Of a DNA stretch of 64,000 bases, positions 33,561 through 41,979 are shown one piece after another; the stretch's first letter is position 1, and every line of letters starts with the position of its first letter. Origin of the DNA: Bog-473 sp963726005 (lineage in GTDB: Bacteria > Actinomycetota > Acidimicrobiia > Acidimicrobiales > RAAP-2); NCBI GenBank assembly GCA_963726005.1, contig CAVSAT010000002.1, positions 806,001 to 870,000 on the forward strand, read 5' to 3'. The position numbers and the translations under genes were made by a program. Below the pieces are notes generated by a model. The model searched no databases, was not told where the DNA came from, and was given only the letters and a program-made list of their open reading frames with translations.

Positions 33561-34505
33561 TCAATCGGACGCGCCCTGCAGAGCGTCCAATCTTTCCCGC
33601 AGGTCTGCATCGCCGATGTCCGACGTCGAGACCTTGGTCGGGAAGTCGATGAGACTCTCGTCCGAATTGGCGTCGACCGGCACGGAGGGCGGACGGTCAC
33701 CGGGCACCTGCAATGGTGGCTTGTAAATCCACCAGCCCGAGGGACCGGGCCGGAGATCCCAAGACTTGGCCTCGCAATCCGTTTGGGTCCAGTAGTGGGT
33801 GACGAGGCTCTGTCGCGTGAGAGCGGGGTTGAGGATCTCGCTCCCGCCATGGAGGAGCAGCGCACTCCAGATGAACAAGTCACCCTTGCGAGCAAGGAAG
33901 CGCTCCTCCTGCAGGCCACGACGATCGACTTGCTCAGCCATATAGTCGCACCATTTCGGCATCTCCGCTTCCAAAACGTGCATCGAGCCGTCGGAGAATC
34001 GATACGGATCGATGTGGTTGCTCTCGGGGTAGTAGCGCAGCGGTCCGGCCTCAGCTGCCGTGTCTTCGAGGGCAATCCATGTAGCCGCGAGCCCTCGTTC
34101 CGACGCCGGGGGCGTCATATACAGCGTATCGAGGTGCTCTGGCTGCTGGCTTCCCTTGTCGAAGTTCAGGGTGTTGCAGACGGCTGGTTCATCGCCGAGC
34201 AACTCCTCCAAAATCATGGTCAACCGTTCGGATAGCACGACGGACCGCAACGCGGGCTCGGTCAGGTACAAATCGTTGATCTTGAAATGGTGACGCCTTT
34301 CGGCATCTCCAAGGTCCCCGATCCGGCACCGCCGCCCGGATACGAGGTCATCCACGACGACCCATGGAGGTTGGTCACGCCAAGTACGGTCGTATGACTC
34401 GGCGATGGAGGCGACCTCTTCGTCGCTGAAGAAGCCAGGGAATACGAGGAAGCCGTGGTCCTGCCAAAACTGCTTTCGCCGTGACCCAATCGCCGAGATG
34501 CTCAT
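33561..34505 (-). CDS. Phytanoyl-CoA dioxygenase (PhyH) family protein
   Basis: A 314-residue Fe(II)/2-oxoglutarate-dependent oxygenase-like protein. It begins QFWQDHGFLVFPGFFSDEEV, the family's typical entry. The iron ligands are visible as HLD in QPEHLDTLYM and a distal His in ALLLHGGSEILNP, followed by a 2-oxoglutarate-binding region with Arg in NPALTRQSLVTHYW. It would hydroxylate an unknown substrate, perhaps a sugar or lipid of the local glycan. ATG 34505 is chosen because homologous sequence starts a few residues after it. It leads a two-gene operon with the methyltransferase and diverges, 45 bases away, from a coiled-coil protein. Confidence 0.87.
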   Translation of the reverse strand: MSISAIGSRRKQFWQDHGFLVFPGFFSDEEVASIAESYDRTWRDQPPWVVVDDLVSGRRCRIGDLGDAERRHHFKINDLYLTEPALRSVVLSERLTMILEELLGDEPAVCNTLNFDKGSQQPEHLDTLYMTPPASERGLAATWIALEDTAAEAGPLRYYPESNHIDPYRFSDGSMHVLEAEMPKWCDYMAEQVDRRGLQEERFLARKGDLFIWSALLLHGGSEILNPALTRQSLVTHYWTQTDCEAKSWDLRPGPSGWWIYKPPLQVPGDRPPSVPVDANSDESLIDFPTKVSTSDIGDADLRERLDALQGASD

Positions 34506-34550
34506 CAGGAGTGCCCGAATTTCAGATCGCCGGCGAGATACGCATACTCC

Positions 34551-34976
34551 ATGCAGCTTACCATTGCACCGCAGGAACCAACGGATGGCAGGGAGGCTCG
34601 TGTGGCCCCAGTAGGTCGGCAGGAACTGCCCGGAAGATTCGAGGTCGGTGTCGACGCCAGGGCGGCGCGCGTCCAACGCCGCCTCGAATACGTGTTGCGC
34701 CACCTGGAATGGCGCATCATGGAAACGGGCCGGCTCCGGACCCAACTAGACGAGGTGCAAGCGCAGCTGGACGAGGGACAAGCGCAGCTGGGGGAGCGAC
34801 AAGCGCAACTGGACGAGGGACAAGCGCAGCTCGACATCCTGCGCCAGCGACTGGATATACAGAACCGTGAAACCGATGCCTGGCGGAGTGCGTATGAGGC
34901 GATCATGGCCACGAAGACCATGCGCGTCGCCCGAATGCCCAGGGCTCTCTACGCTCGGATCCGAGCTCGGCGGTAG
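34551..34976 (+). CDS. Coiled-coil protein with 7-residue repeats, unknown function
   Basis: A 141-residue protein whose middle (about 55-110) is a continuous coiled coil. It contains four near-identical heptads of the LDEGQAQ type (34746-34829), then LDILRQR and LDIQNRE. The C-terminal 30 residues (ATKTMRVARMPRALYARIRARR, in two parts) are strongly basic and resemble the membrane-proximal ends of glycosyltransferases in such loci. The N-terminal third is undistinguished, so the true start could be later than the ATG at 34551. It may scaffold the glycan enzymes. There is no family match that I recognise. Confidence 0.6.
   Translation: MQLTIAPQEPTDGREARVAPVGRQELPGRFEVGVDARAARVQRRLEYVLRHLEWRIMETGRLRTQLDEVQAQLDEGQAQLGERQAQLDEGQAQLDILRQRLDIQNRETDAWRSAYEAIMATKTMRVARMPRALYARIRARR
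34746..34829 (+). repeat. Four 21-bp tandem units encoding coiled-coil heptads
   Basis: The units begin at 34746, 34767, 34788 and 34809, and each encodes L-D/G-E-x-Q-A-Q. Units 2 and 4 are nearly identical in DNA. The unit length of 21 bases keeps frame, so copy-number change would lengthen or shorten the coil by whole heptads. Confidence 0.9.
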
Positions 34977-35092
34977 ATTCTGACCACCAGATATTCCCCG
35001 CACGGAGGTCTCCACTCGGAGACTCTCTGAGCTGAGTTGGGTACAGAGCGGTGTTCCCGGTATCAGGTGCAGCTGCGCGTGCGTGCTCGGCG

Positions 35093-35166
35093 TGGGGGCG
35101 GAGGGATTCGAACCCTCACTGGGGACGGTTTAAGCGCCCTGCCTCTGCCTGTTGGGCTACGCCCCC
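35093..35166 (-). tRNA. tRNA with UAA anticodon, Leu-like D arm, short variable loop
   Basis: Reading the minus strand, a 74-base cloverleaf forms. The acceptor stem is GGGGGCG/CGCCCCC. The D arm is GCC/GGC with an 11-base loop CAACAGGCAGA. The anticodon stem is GGGCG/CGTCC (one G-U) with loop CTTAAAC, giving anticodon UAA. The variable loop is only five bases (CCAGT). The T arm is GAGGG/CCCTC with loop TTCGAAT. The discriminator is A and CCA is not encoded. UAA reads the leucine codon UUA, and the 3-bp D stem with a long loop ending GGCAGA is leucine-type. Bacterial tRNA-Leu, however, is class II with a long variable arm, which is absent here. It may be a divergent tRNA-Leu or a non-standard tRNA; what charges it is unclear. 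Confidence 0.85.
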
Positions 35167-35234
35167 CGGGGAGACCATTGTTGACCGTACTGCGCACTGC
35201 GGCGAGGAGGGCCCGGTCGCCTCGCGGCGCGCCG

Positions 35235-36806
35235 TCAGCCGGGTACGCCCGAAACGAGAGGGCGGTGCCGTTCCAGCACGGCGAGTTCCTGGTTCCGCGG
35301 CGCGTGTTCCAGCTCGGTCCGCGCACCGAAGATCATGGTGGCGCGATCAGAAGGATCCCAGGGGCGCCAGGCGCCGATGCCGTCGTGGCTGGGGTTCCCA
35401 CCGCGGGCGAAGCTGAGCCACGCCCTCTGCATTTGGTCGGAGAGCTCCTCGACAGCAGGACCTGCCCCAGAGAAGACCTGCACCACCGGCAGGTGCACTG
35501 CCCCGAAGACGAAGGGCAGCTCGAGAGCGTGACAGGAGCCGAGGATTCCTCCGAACGCCGGGGACTCCCAATCGAACAGATACACGTACGCACGCGAGCC
35601 ACGAGCCACGTGCGCTGCGGCCACCTGGAGGCTCGGCCAGCGGAAGACGGTGTCGGTGCCGACGGCGACCCAGATGTCCCTGGCCTCGACCGGCTCCGAG
35701 CGGGCGCGCCGGGCCGTCCGGTACGCGTCGATCACCTCGCCGGCGGACATGTCGGGAACGGCGTTGGCGACCCATCGCCGCGTGCCGTCTTCATCAAGCG
35801 CCATGAGGGCCGGGTTACCCAACCCGAATAGGGTCAGCTCGTCCCTGTTGGTGCCGATCAGCAGATCCACCCCCGCCGCTCCGCCGTTCGCAACCGCCGC
35901 CAAGGGGTGCTCGGTAAGGAAAACGCCGTCGACCACGGGCAGGAAGGGCAGCGGCATCATCCCTGGGTCCGGGCGGCGTCGTCCGAGTTCCTCGGTAGCG
36001 GCGACCAATTCGGCTGCCGGTATCCGCTCCAGCGATTGCCGGTCGCATGACGCGATTCCCATGACGGCCGCCATGCGCTCGGCGGATCGCTCCGCGTCGG
36101 CCACCGAGTGCACGTGCGCCCCGCCGCTTTGCACGATGGCGCGGCGGAAGAGTCCCGCCGAGCCTGGAGTGCCGAGCAGCGTTACCACGCTGAATGCTCC
36201 AGCGGACTCTCCGAAGATCGTGACGTTGTCCGGATCGCCACCAAAGGCCGCGATGTTGTCGCGCACCCAGATCAGCGCGGCGTTCTGGTCATGGATGCCC
36301 CAATTGCCCACGAGCCCGTCCGGATCGGCCAGGCTGCGGTGACCGAGGAAGCCCAGGGCGCCGAGGCGGTAGTTGATGGTGACGACGACGGCGTCGCCGT
36401 TCCGCACGAGGTTGCCACCTCGGTACAAGAAGACCGACCCGCTGCCCGACGTGAACCCTCCGCCGTGAATGAAGACCATGACCGGTCGCCGCCGTTCTGG
36501 CTGCGACGTCGGTGACTCCGGCAGTTCGGGCGTCCAGACGTTGAGCGACAGGCAGTCCTCGCTGTGGGGCTCGGACGCCTCGGGGTCCGACGGACTGGTG
36601 ATGCCCGGCACGGCAGCCGGCTGCGGTGCGATGGGACCGAACGTCGACGCGTCACGCACCTCGTCCCACGCCTCGGCGGGTACGGGTGGCCGCCAGCGAA
36701 GCTCGCCGACCGGCGCCCGCGCATAGGGGATCCCCGAGAACGACCACAGGTCGCCACGCCACACGCCCCTCAGCCTCCCCTGGGCGACCGACACGACACC
36801 TTTCAC
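35235..36806 (-). CDS. Type B carboxylesterase
   Basis: A 523-residue alpha/beta-hydrolase of the carboxylesterase/para-nitrobenzyl esterase family. The oxyanion hole is HGGGFTSGSG near 113, preceded by EDCLSLNVWTP near 84. The nucleophile is in FGESAGAFSV near 200. The acid residue is probably in IGTNRDELTLFG near 320, and the histidine in SCHALELPFVFG near 412. No signal peptide is seen, so it is probably cytoplasmic. Start is a GTG at 36806. It stands alone, diverging from the NlpC/P60 gene, and its natural ester substrate is unknown. Confidence 0.93.
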   Translation of the reverse strand: MKGVVSVAQGRLRGVWRGDLWSFSGIPYARAPVGELRWRPPVPAEAWDEVRDASTFGPIAPQPAAVPGITSPSDPEASEPHSEDCLSLNVWTPELPESPTSQPERRRPVMVFIHGGGFTSGSGSVFLYRGGNLVRNGDAVVVTINYRLGALGFLGHRSLADPDGLVGNWGIHDQNAALIWVRDNIAAFGGDPDNVTIFGESAGAFSVVTLLGTPGSAGLFRRAIVQSGGAHVHSVADAERSAERMAAVMGIASCDRQSLERIPAAELVAATEELGRRRPDPGMMPLPFLPVVDGVFLTEHPLAAVANGGAAGVDLLIGTNRDELTLFGLGNPALMALDEDGTRRWVANAVPDMSAGEVIDAYRTARRARSEPVEARDIWVAVGTDTVFRWPSLQVAAAHVARGSRAYVYLFDWESPAFGGILGSCHALELPFVFGAVHLPVVQVFSGAGPAVEELSDQMQRAWLSFARGGNPSHDGIGAWRPWDPSDRATMIFGARTELEHAPRNQELAVLERHRPLVSGVPG

Positions 36807-36983
36807 GTACGAGCACCATACGGACGCAGACGGTCCTGGTCAATCGTGCGCAAGATGAGCCTCCGACGAACAAGGCTGCAACCGGACCGAAACGGTCGCA
36901 TGCCTATTTTGCCACCAGCCAGGCATTACGCTTGCGCCGTGGGTGCAGTGAATTGTCGGGGCACTGTCCGCAGGCGGGCCCAT

Positions 36984-38204
36984 ATGAGTCGAGCCATTGT
37001 GATCGCTGGGTTCCTCGGCGTGTCGTTGTCGACCGCGTCAGGCGCGGGCGCGACGACCTCCACCACCCTTCCCGGGCCGGCACCCAACCAGTCACAGATC
37101 GACGCGACGCAGTCGCAGGTCGCGCAGATAGAGAGCACCCTGGCCCAGGAGGAGCAGCAGAGCTCCATCCTGGACGACAAATACAACACGGCCGTGCAGA
37201 ACCTCCAGAACGCACAGTCTGCGCTGCAGTCGATTGCCGCGGGCCTCGTACACGCGCATGCGGCGGTCGAGGCCGACAAGCAGCTGGTGAGCACGGACGC
37301 CGTTGCCGCATACGTCTACGCCACACCCCAGACCGGGTTCGCGTCGTACTTCTCTTCTTCGGCGACGATGAACCAGGCGCGCAACCAGTACACGGACCAG
37401 ATCGTCGGCAACCTCACAAAGGACGAGACTGCGCTCGAGCACTCCGAGACACGGCTGCAGACGGAGCAGGCCCAGCAGCAGACCGTGGCCGCGCAGGCCC
37501 AGTCACAGGCCGCGCAGACGAAGTCGTTGGCACAAGCCAACCAACAAGAGGCGGCGGCGACGAAGGCAACCCTCGCCCAGGTGCAGGGTCAGCTCGCTCA
37601 ACAGGTCGCACAGGCCGCCATCCAAGAGGCTCAGCAGGAGGCGGCGGCGGCGGCGCAGGCGGCCAGTGCCGCGCAGCAGCAACAGGCAGCAGCAGCGGCG
37701 GCGGCGGCGGCCACCGTCGCCGGCGTAGTCGGCGGGGCGTCCAGCGGCGCGGCGGCCACGAACGCCGCCAACCAGGCGGGCAGTGCGAGTGCGACAGGCC
37801 CCGTGGGCGGGTCGTCCCAGGGCGGCTCCGGCGGGATGGCTGCCGTGCAGGCTGCCGTCTCGCAGTTGGGCGTGCCCTACGTCTTCGGCAGCGAGCAACC
37901 CGGCGCCGGCTTCGACTGCTCGGGGCTGGTGCAATGGGCCTGGGCGCAGGCGGGTGTGTCCATCGCGCGGACGACCGAGACGGAGTGGCCCTCTCTGACG
38001 CACGTGCCGCTGAACGCGCTGCAGCCCGGCGACCTGCTCTTCTATTACAACCTGGACGGTGACGGCCAAGTGGACCACGTCGTCATGTACACCGGCTCGG
38101 GGCCCTACGGGACCAGCACGGTGATTCAGGCCCCCTTCACCGGGTCCACCGTCTCGTACTCCCCCATCTTCACTGCAGGGCTGATCGGGGCGGCGAGGCC
38201 CTAA
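36984..38204 (+). CDS. Secreted NlpC/P60 peptidoglycan endopeptidase with coiled-coil N-domain
   Basis: A 406-residue cell-wall hydrolase. A signal peptide is visible (IVIAGFLGVSLSTASGAGA). A long coiled coil rich in Gln and Ala follows (about 30-255), like the autoinhibitory or FtsX-binding region of RipC-type proteins. An Ala/Gly/Ser linker leads to the catalytic NlpC/P60 domain from about 285. The Cys is in GFDCSGLVQWAW and the His in QVDHVVMYTG. It would cleave peptide stems in the wall, probably at division. The ATG at 36984 is chosen for the signal peptide right after it; the frame upstream is shadow of the esterase promoter region. Confidence 0.93.
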   Translation: MSRAIVIAGFLGVSLSTASGAGATTSTTLPGPAPNQSQIDATQSQVAQIESTLAQEEQQSSILDDKYNTAVQNLQNAQSALQSIAAGLVHAHAAVEADKQLVSTDAVAAYVYATPQTGFASYFSSSATMNQARNQYTDQIVGNLTKDETALEHSETRLQTEQAQQQTVAAQAQSQAAQTKSLAQANQQEAAATKATLAQVQGQLAQQVAQAAIQEAQQEAAAAAQAASAAQQQQAAAAAAAAATVAGVVGGASSGAAATNAANQAGSASATGPVGGSSQGGSGGMAAVQAAVSQLGVPYVFGSEQPGAGFDCSGLVQWAWAQAGVSIARTTETEWPSLTHVPLNALQPGDLLFYYNLDGDGQVDHVVMYTGSGPYGTSTVIQAPFTGSTVSYSPIFTAGLIGAARP

Positions 38205-38270
38205 CTGAGCTGCCCGGGACCACGTGCCCGGCCAGGATCCCCGCACGTGTGCGGTCGGTACGATGGCTCG

Positions 38271-39152
38271 ATGGTCAGCGGGCGTCCGGTCACGGGTGAA
38301 AGGAACCGATCGACGGCCATCGTCGCGATCCGCGAGGGGACAGCGGACGCCCTGGAGCAGGAGGATCCCCGGCTGTCCGACGTCGACGAATGGGGCCGGT
38401 CCGAGCGGACCAGAGTTCTCGCACGCGCGATCTACGAGCCCATCTACTCGAAGTGGTTCCGTGCCGAATGGGACGGGCTCGAGAAGATCCCCACCGAAGG
38501 CGGAGCGTTGCTCGTGGCGAACCACGCGGGGGCGATTCCCTCCGACGCCCCGGTGATCATGCACGGGATTGAGAAGGAGCTTGGCCGCCCGGTCTACGGC
38601 TTAGCCGACTACTTCTTCAGGACGGTTCCGGTCGTCGGGACACTTTGGGCCCGTTCCGGCGGGGTGTCAGCCCGGCCAGCCAACGCGTATCGCCTGCTGA
38701 AAGAACAACGGCAGCTCGCACTCGTCTTCCCCGAGGGGACGAAGGGCCCGTCCAAGTCGTTCACGGACCGCTACCAGCTCCGTCGGTTCGGACGCGGTGG
38801 CTTCGTCGAGATCGCGATGCGAGCCGGCGTTCCGGTCATCCCCATCGCCGTCATCGGCTCGGAGGAGGCGATGCCAGTGATCATGCGGGTCCCCACGCTA
38901 GCCAAGGCCCTCGGCGTCCCCTACTTTCCCATCACCGCCAACCTGCTGGCCTTCGGACCGCTCGGCGTGGTGACACCTTTCCCCGCCAAAATCAAGCTGC
39001 AAGTGCTCGACCCGGTCCGATTCGACGTGCCGGCGGATCAGGACCGGTACTCCAAAAGCCGCATCATGGAAGAGTCCGAGCACATCCGCGCACAGCTCCA
39101 AGAGGCCATTTTCGACATGCTGCGCGATCGGCGCAGCGTCTGGTTCGGTTGA
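38271..39152 (+). CDS. Lysophospholipid acyltransferase family protein
   Basis: A 293-residue PlsC-like acyltransferase transferring an acyl chain to a lysolipid or glycolipid acceptor. The catalytic HX6D motif is in VANHAGAIPSDAPV near 84, and the acceptor motif is VFPEGTKGP near 152. An IPIAVIGSEEAMP segment follows. The HX6D spacing, rather than HX4D, is typical of a subgroup common in actinobacteria. The ATG at 38271 is chosen over an open GTG at 38247 with no ribosome site. It ends 4 bases before an SDR/epimerase gene with which it is usually paired in related genomes; joint function is unknown. Confidence 0.88.
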   Translation: MVSGRPVTGERNRSTAIVAIREGTADALEQEDPRLSDVDEWGRSERTRVLARAIYEPIYSKWFRAEWDGLEKIPTEGGALLVANHAGAIPSDAPVIMHGIEKELGRPVYGLADYFFRTVPVVGTLWARSGGVSARPANAYRLLKEQRQLALVFPEGTKGPSKSFTDRYQLRRFGRGGFVEIAMRAGVPVIPIAVIGSEEAMPVIMRVPTLAKALGVPYFPITANLLAFGPLGVVTPFPAKIKLQVLDPVRFDVPADQDRYSKSRIMEESEHIRAQLQEAIFDMLRDRRSVWFG

Positions 39153-39156
39153 CCCG

Positions 39157-40194
39157 ATGAGCCGACGCGTCCTCGTTACGGGCGCCGACACGTTCTGGGG
39201 CGGCCGGATGATCCAGGCCCTCGAGACCGACCCGAGCATGGATGTCATCTTGGGCATGGGCACGAGCGCTCCGTCCGTCCCGTTTGAGCGGGCCGAGTTC
39301 GTCCGCGCCGACCAGCACTACTCCATCCTGAACCGGATCGTGAAGGCGACTCAGGTGGACACGATCCTGCACACGTTCATGATCACGAACTCGGCCACTG
39401 TGCCGAGGCGAGCCATGCACGAAATCAACGTCATCGGGACGATGAACCTCCTAGCGGCCGCCGGGACCGCCGGCTCGTCGGTGCGCCACGTCGTTGTCAA
39501 GTCCTCGACGCTCGTCTACGGTTCTGCGGCAAGCGACCCGAACACGTTCCACGAGGACACGCTCCGCACCAGCCCGGTGCGGAACAGCGTGGAGCGCGCG
39601 CTGGTCGAGGCCGAAGGACTCGTGCGGGACTTCTCGGAGGACAACCCGGCAACGCGGGTGACGGTCCTGCGGTTTGCCAACGTCCTCGGGACTCACCTGA
39701 CAACGCCGATCAGCCGCAATCTTGCACGGCCTCTCTGCCCGGCCATCTTCGGGTTCGACCCTCTGTTGCAATTCGTCGAGGAGGACGACGTCGTCCACGC
39801 GCTTCTGCACGTCACCAAGAGCGGCATCCCGGGGCTCTACAACGTGGCCGCGGACGGGCGCCTTCCGTGGAGCGAGGTGGCGTCCATCTGCGGGACCCGC
39901 CTCGTCCCCCTCTCACCCTTCAGCCCACTGAAGATCCGGCCCCTGGCGCGGCTGTTCGACCTGCCCGAAGAGCTCGAGGACCTCCTTCGCTACGGACGCG
40001 GCGTCGACACCCGCCGGTTCGCTGCCACCGGTTTCACCTACGACGCCACGAGCGCCGGTGCTGTGCGGTCCTTCATCAGAGAACTCCGCCTACGCCGGCA
40101 ATCGGGCCGGAAGCCGCTGTCGTACACGTACGAGCACGACGTGGAGCAATTCTTCCGACATTCGCCGTCGGTCATCGGCACCAACGAGATGTGA
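39157..40194 (+). CDS. NAD-dependent epimerase/dehydratase family protein
   Basis: A 345-residue extended SDR relative. The cofactor loop is atypical (TGADTFWGG in place of GxxGxxG). The usual Y-x3-K pair is not evident: after SSTLVYGSAA comes RNSVERALVEAE, where YxxxK would be expected. It may therefore bind NAD without redox chemistry, or act differently. A domain typical of NmrA/epimerase proteins follows (LRFANVLGTHLTTP, QFVEEDDVVHALLH). It starts 4 bases after the acyltransferase stop, so the two are co-translated. Converges on the GNAT gene with 3 bases between stops. Confidence 0.85.
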   Translation: MSRRVLVTGADTFWGGRMIQALETDPSMDVILGMGTSAPSVPFERAEFVRADQHYSILNRIVKATQVDTILHTFMITNSATVPRRAMHEINVIGTMNLLAAAGTAGSSVRHVVVKSSTLVYGSAASDPNTFHEDTLRTSPVRNSVERALVEAEGLVRDFSEDNPATRVTVLRFANVLGTHLTTPISRNLARPLCPAIFGFDPLLQFVEEDDVVHALLHVTKSGIPGLYNVAADGRLPWSEVASICGTRLVPLSPFSPLKIRPLARLFDLPEELEDLLRYGRGVDTRRFAATGFTYDATSAGAVRSFIRELRLRRQSGRKPLSYTYEHDVEQFFRHSPSVIGTNEM

Positions 40195-40197
40195 CGC

Positions 40198-40818
40198 TCA
40201 CTCGTGCAGCCAGTCCTCCATGAGCTGCGGCTCGCGGACCGCCCATTCCTCGGCGGTGATCGCGTACCGCACGTGGTCCTCCCACACGCCGTCGATCTCG
40301 AGAAAGCGCTGTGCAATTCCCTCCTCACGGATGCCGAGCTTCTCGACCACCCGCCGGCTGGCCAGGTTCCTCGGGATGATTGAGATCTCGACGCGATGCA
40401 GGGAGATCGCTTCGAAGGCGAAGCGCAACGTGACGACGACCGCCTCCGGCACGAGACCACGGCCCGCCAGCACCTCGTCGATCCAATAGCCGATGAATGC
40501 GCTCTGGAACGGCCCACGCTGAATGGAGGACAGCGTCACTTCGCCCGCGAAGCGCTCGCCCACGAAGATCCCGAAGCCGTACCCGGTCCCGAGGTGACGC
40601 TCCCTCTCTCGGATGCCGCACCGGGCGGCGAAGCTCGGCTGATCCTCGGACGGCACCGGCGCGCCTTTGGGACGCGGTTCCCAGCGCAGAAGCCAGTCCG
40701 CGCAACGCGTCCGCACCTCGTGCCAAGCAGGGAAGTCGTCCTCGGTCAACGATCGCAGCAACACTCGCTTGCCCCGCAACTCCAACGGCGCGTGCCGTAC
40801 CGCTCTGGCGGCGCTCAC
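40198..40818 (-). CDS. GNAT family N-acetyltransferase (RimJ/RimL-like)
   Basis: A 206-residue acetyltransferase of the RimJ/RimL type. It opens with GKRVLLRSLTEDDFPAW and has the acetyl-CoA-binding region IDEVLAGRGLVPEAVVVTLRF near 115-135. The typical SLHRVEISIIPRNLASRRVVEKLGI follows (quoted in part: NLASRRVVEKLG). Substrates in this family are protein N-termini or small amines. The GTG at 40818 shares four bases with the stop of the upstream aminotransferase gene (GTGA), so the two are coupled. No target can be inferred. Confidence 0.9.
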   Translation of the reverse strand: MSAARAVRHAPLELRGKRVLLRSLTEDDFPAWHEVRTRCADWLLRWEPRPKGAPVPSEDQPSFAARCGIRERERHLGTGYGFGIFVGERFAGEVTLSSIQRGPFQSAFIGYWIDEVLAGRGLVPEAVVVTLRFAFEAISLHRVEISIIPRNLASRRVVEKLGIREEGIAQRFLEIDGVWEDHVRYAITAEEWAVREPQLMEDWLHE

Positions 40819-41903
40819 CGCCCGAGCACCTCGTGCAGGGCTCCTAACAGCGCAAGGACGTTCCTCCGCCGCGCCGTATGCCCCATGCAGCCGATGCGCC
40901 AGATTTGCCCGGCCAGCTGCCCCGCTCCGGCGCCGATCTCAATGCCGTAAGCGCCCAGCAGGTCCCGGCGAACCGCGGCATCGTCGATGCCTCTGGGCAC
41001 CCGGACCGTCGTGAGCTGGGGTAAGCGGTGCTCCGATTGGACGAGCAGCTCGAGGCCGAGGTCGACCAGCCCCTGCTGCAACAGGGCGCCGCACTCGTCG
41101 TGGCGTTGCCAGGTGGCGGACAGTCCCTCCTCGAGTAGCGCCCCGAGTCCGGCGTGCAGCGCCGCCACCATGGTTACCGGTGCCGTGTGATGGTAGACGC
41201 GCCCCCCACCCGAGCTGTCGATGACGTAGCGAGCCAGGAGGTTGAGGTCGAGGTACCAGCTCGACGGCCGCTCGACCAGCCGTTCCATGGCCCGGTCCGA
41301 GACCGTGAGCGGGGAGAGTCCCGGCGGCACACCCAGGCACTTCTGGGTGCCGCTGTAGGCAATATCGACAGCCCAGTCGTCGACGGCCACCGGGATACCC
41401 CCGAGAGACGTCACCATGTCGACCATCAGGAGCGCCGTTCCCTTTCCCCGCCCCAACGGCTCGATCTCGTTGCGCACACCGGTCGACGTCTCGGCGTGCA
41501 CGACCGCGATGATCGCCGGAGATGGGTGTGCAGCAAGCAGGCGGTTCGGGTCGATCGGTAGTCCCCATTCGGCGTCCACTCGGACGACCTGGGCGCCGTG
41601 GCGGCACGCCACCTCGCACATCCGCTCGCCGAAGACCCCGTTGACCCCGACCACCACGGAATCGCCGGGCCGCACGAAGTTCACGAAGGATGCCTCCATC
41701 CCCGCCGAACCGGTACCGCTGACCGGCAGGGTCAACCTGTTCGAGGTGGCGAAGACTTGGCGGAGGCGTTCGTTCGTGCTGTCGAGCAACTCCAGGAACT
41801 GTGGATCGAGATGCCCGAGTACCGGCCCGGCCAACGCCATGGTCACTTCCGGGTACGGATTCGAGGGACCCGGTCCCATGAGCAGGCGGTCGGATATACC
41901 CAC
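40815..41903 (-). CDS. Alanine-glyoxylate / serine-glyoxylate aminotransferase family protein
   Basis: A 362-residue PLP enzyme of the class V aminotransferase group. It starts LLMGPGPSNPYPEV, typical of alanine- and serine-glyoxylate aminotransferases. The region GVNGVFGERMCEVACRHGA binds PLP, HAETSTGVRNE lies near 140, and the Schiff-base lysine is in SGTQKCLGVPPGL near 185. The C-terminal domain ends GIEIGAGAGQLAGQIWRIG. It would move an amino group from alanine or serine to glyoxylate. GTG 41903 is chosen because conserved sequence starts a few residues later; the open frame upstream is antisense to the promoter region of the divergent GT2 gene. Confidence 0.92.
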   Translation of the reverse strand: MGISDRLLMGPGPSNPYPEVTMALAGPVLGHLDPQFLELLDSTNERLRQVFATSNRLTLPVSGTGSAGMEASFVNFVRPGDSVVVGVNGVFGERMCEVACRHGAQVVRVDAEWGLPIDPNRLLAAHPSPAIIAVVHAETSTGVRNEIEPLGRGKGTALLMVDMVTSLGGIPVAVDDWAVDIAYSGTQKCLGVPPGLSPLTVSDRAMERLVERPSSWYLDLNLLARYVIDSSGGGRVYHHTAPVTMVAALHAGLGALLEEGLSATWQRHDECGALLQQGLVDLGLELLVQSEHRLPQLTTVRVPRGIDDAAVRRDLLGAYGIEIGAGAGQLAGQIWRIGCMGHTARRRNVLALLGALHEVLGR

Positions 41904-41979
41904 GGGCGAATCGTGGCAGGTCCACGCTCGCCTGCGCCAACGCGCCGGGGGCCAATCTGGTGTCGGGTAGATTCCCCAC

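Noticed and set aside
35093..35166. tRNA gene as a possible integration (att) site for an island
   Set aside because: I found no second copy of the tRNA 3' end, no integrase and no transposase in the window.
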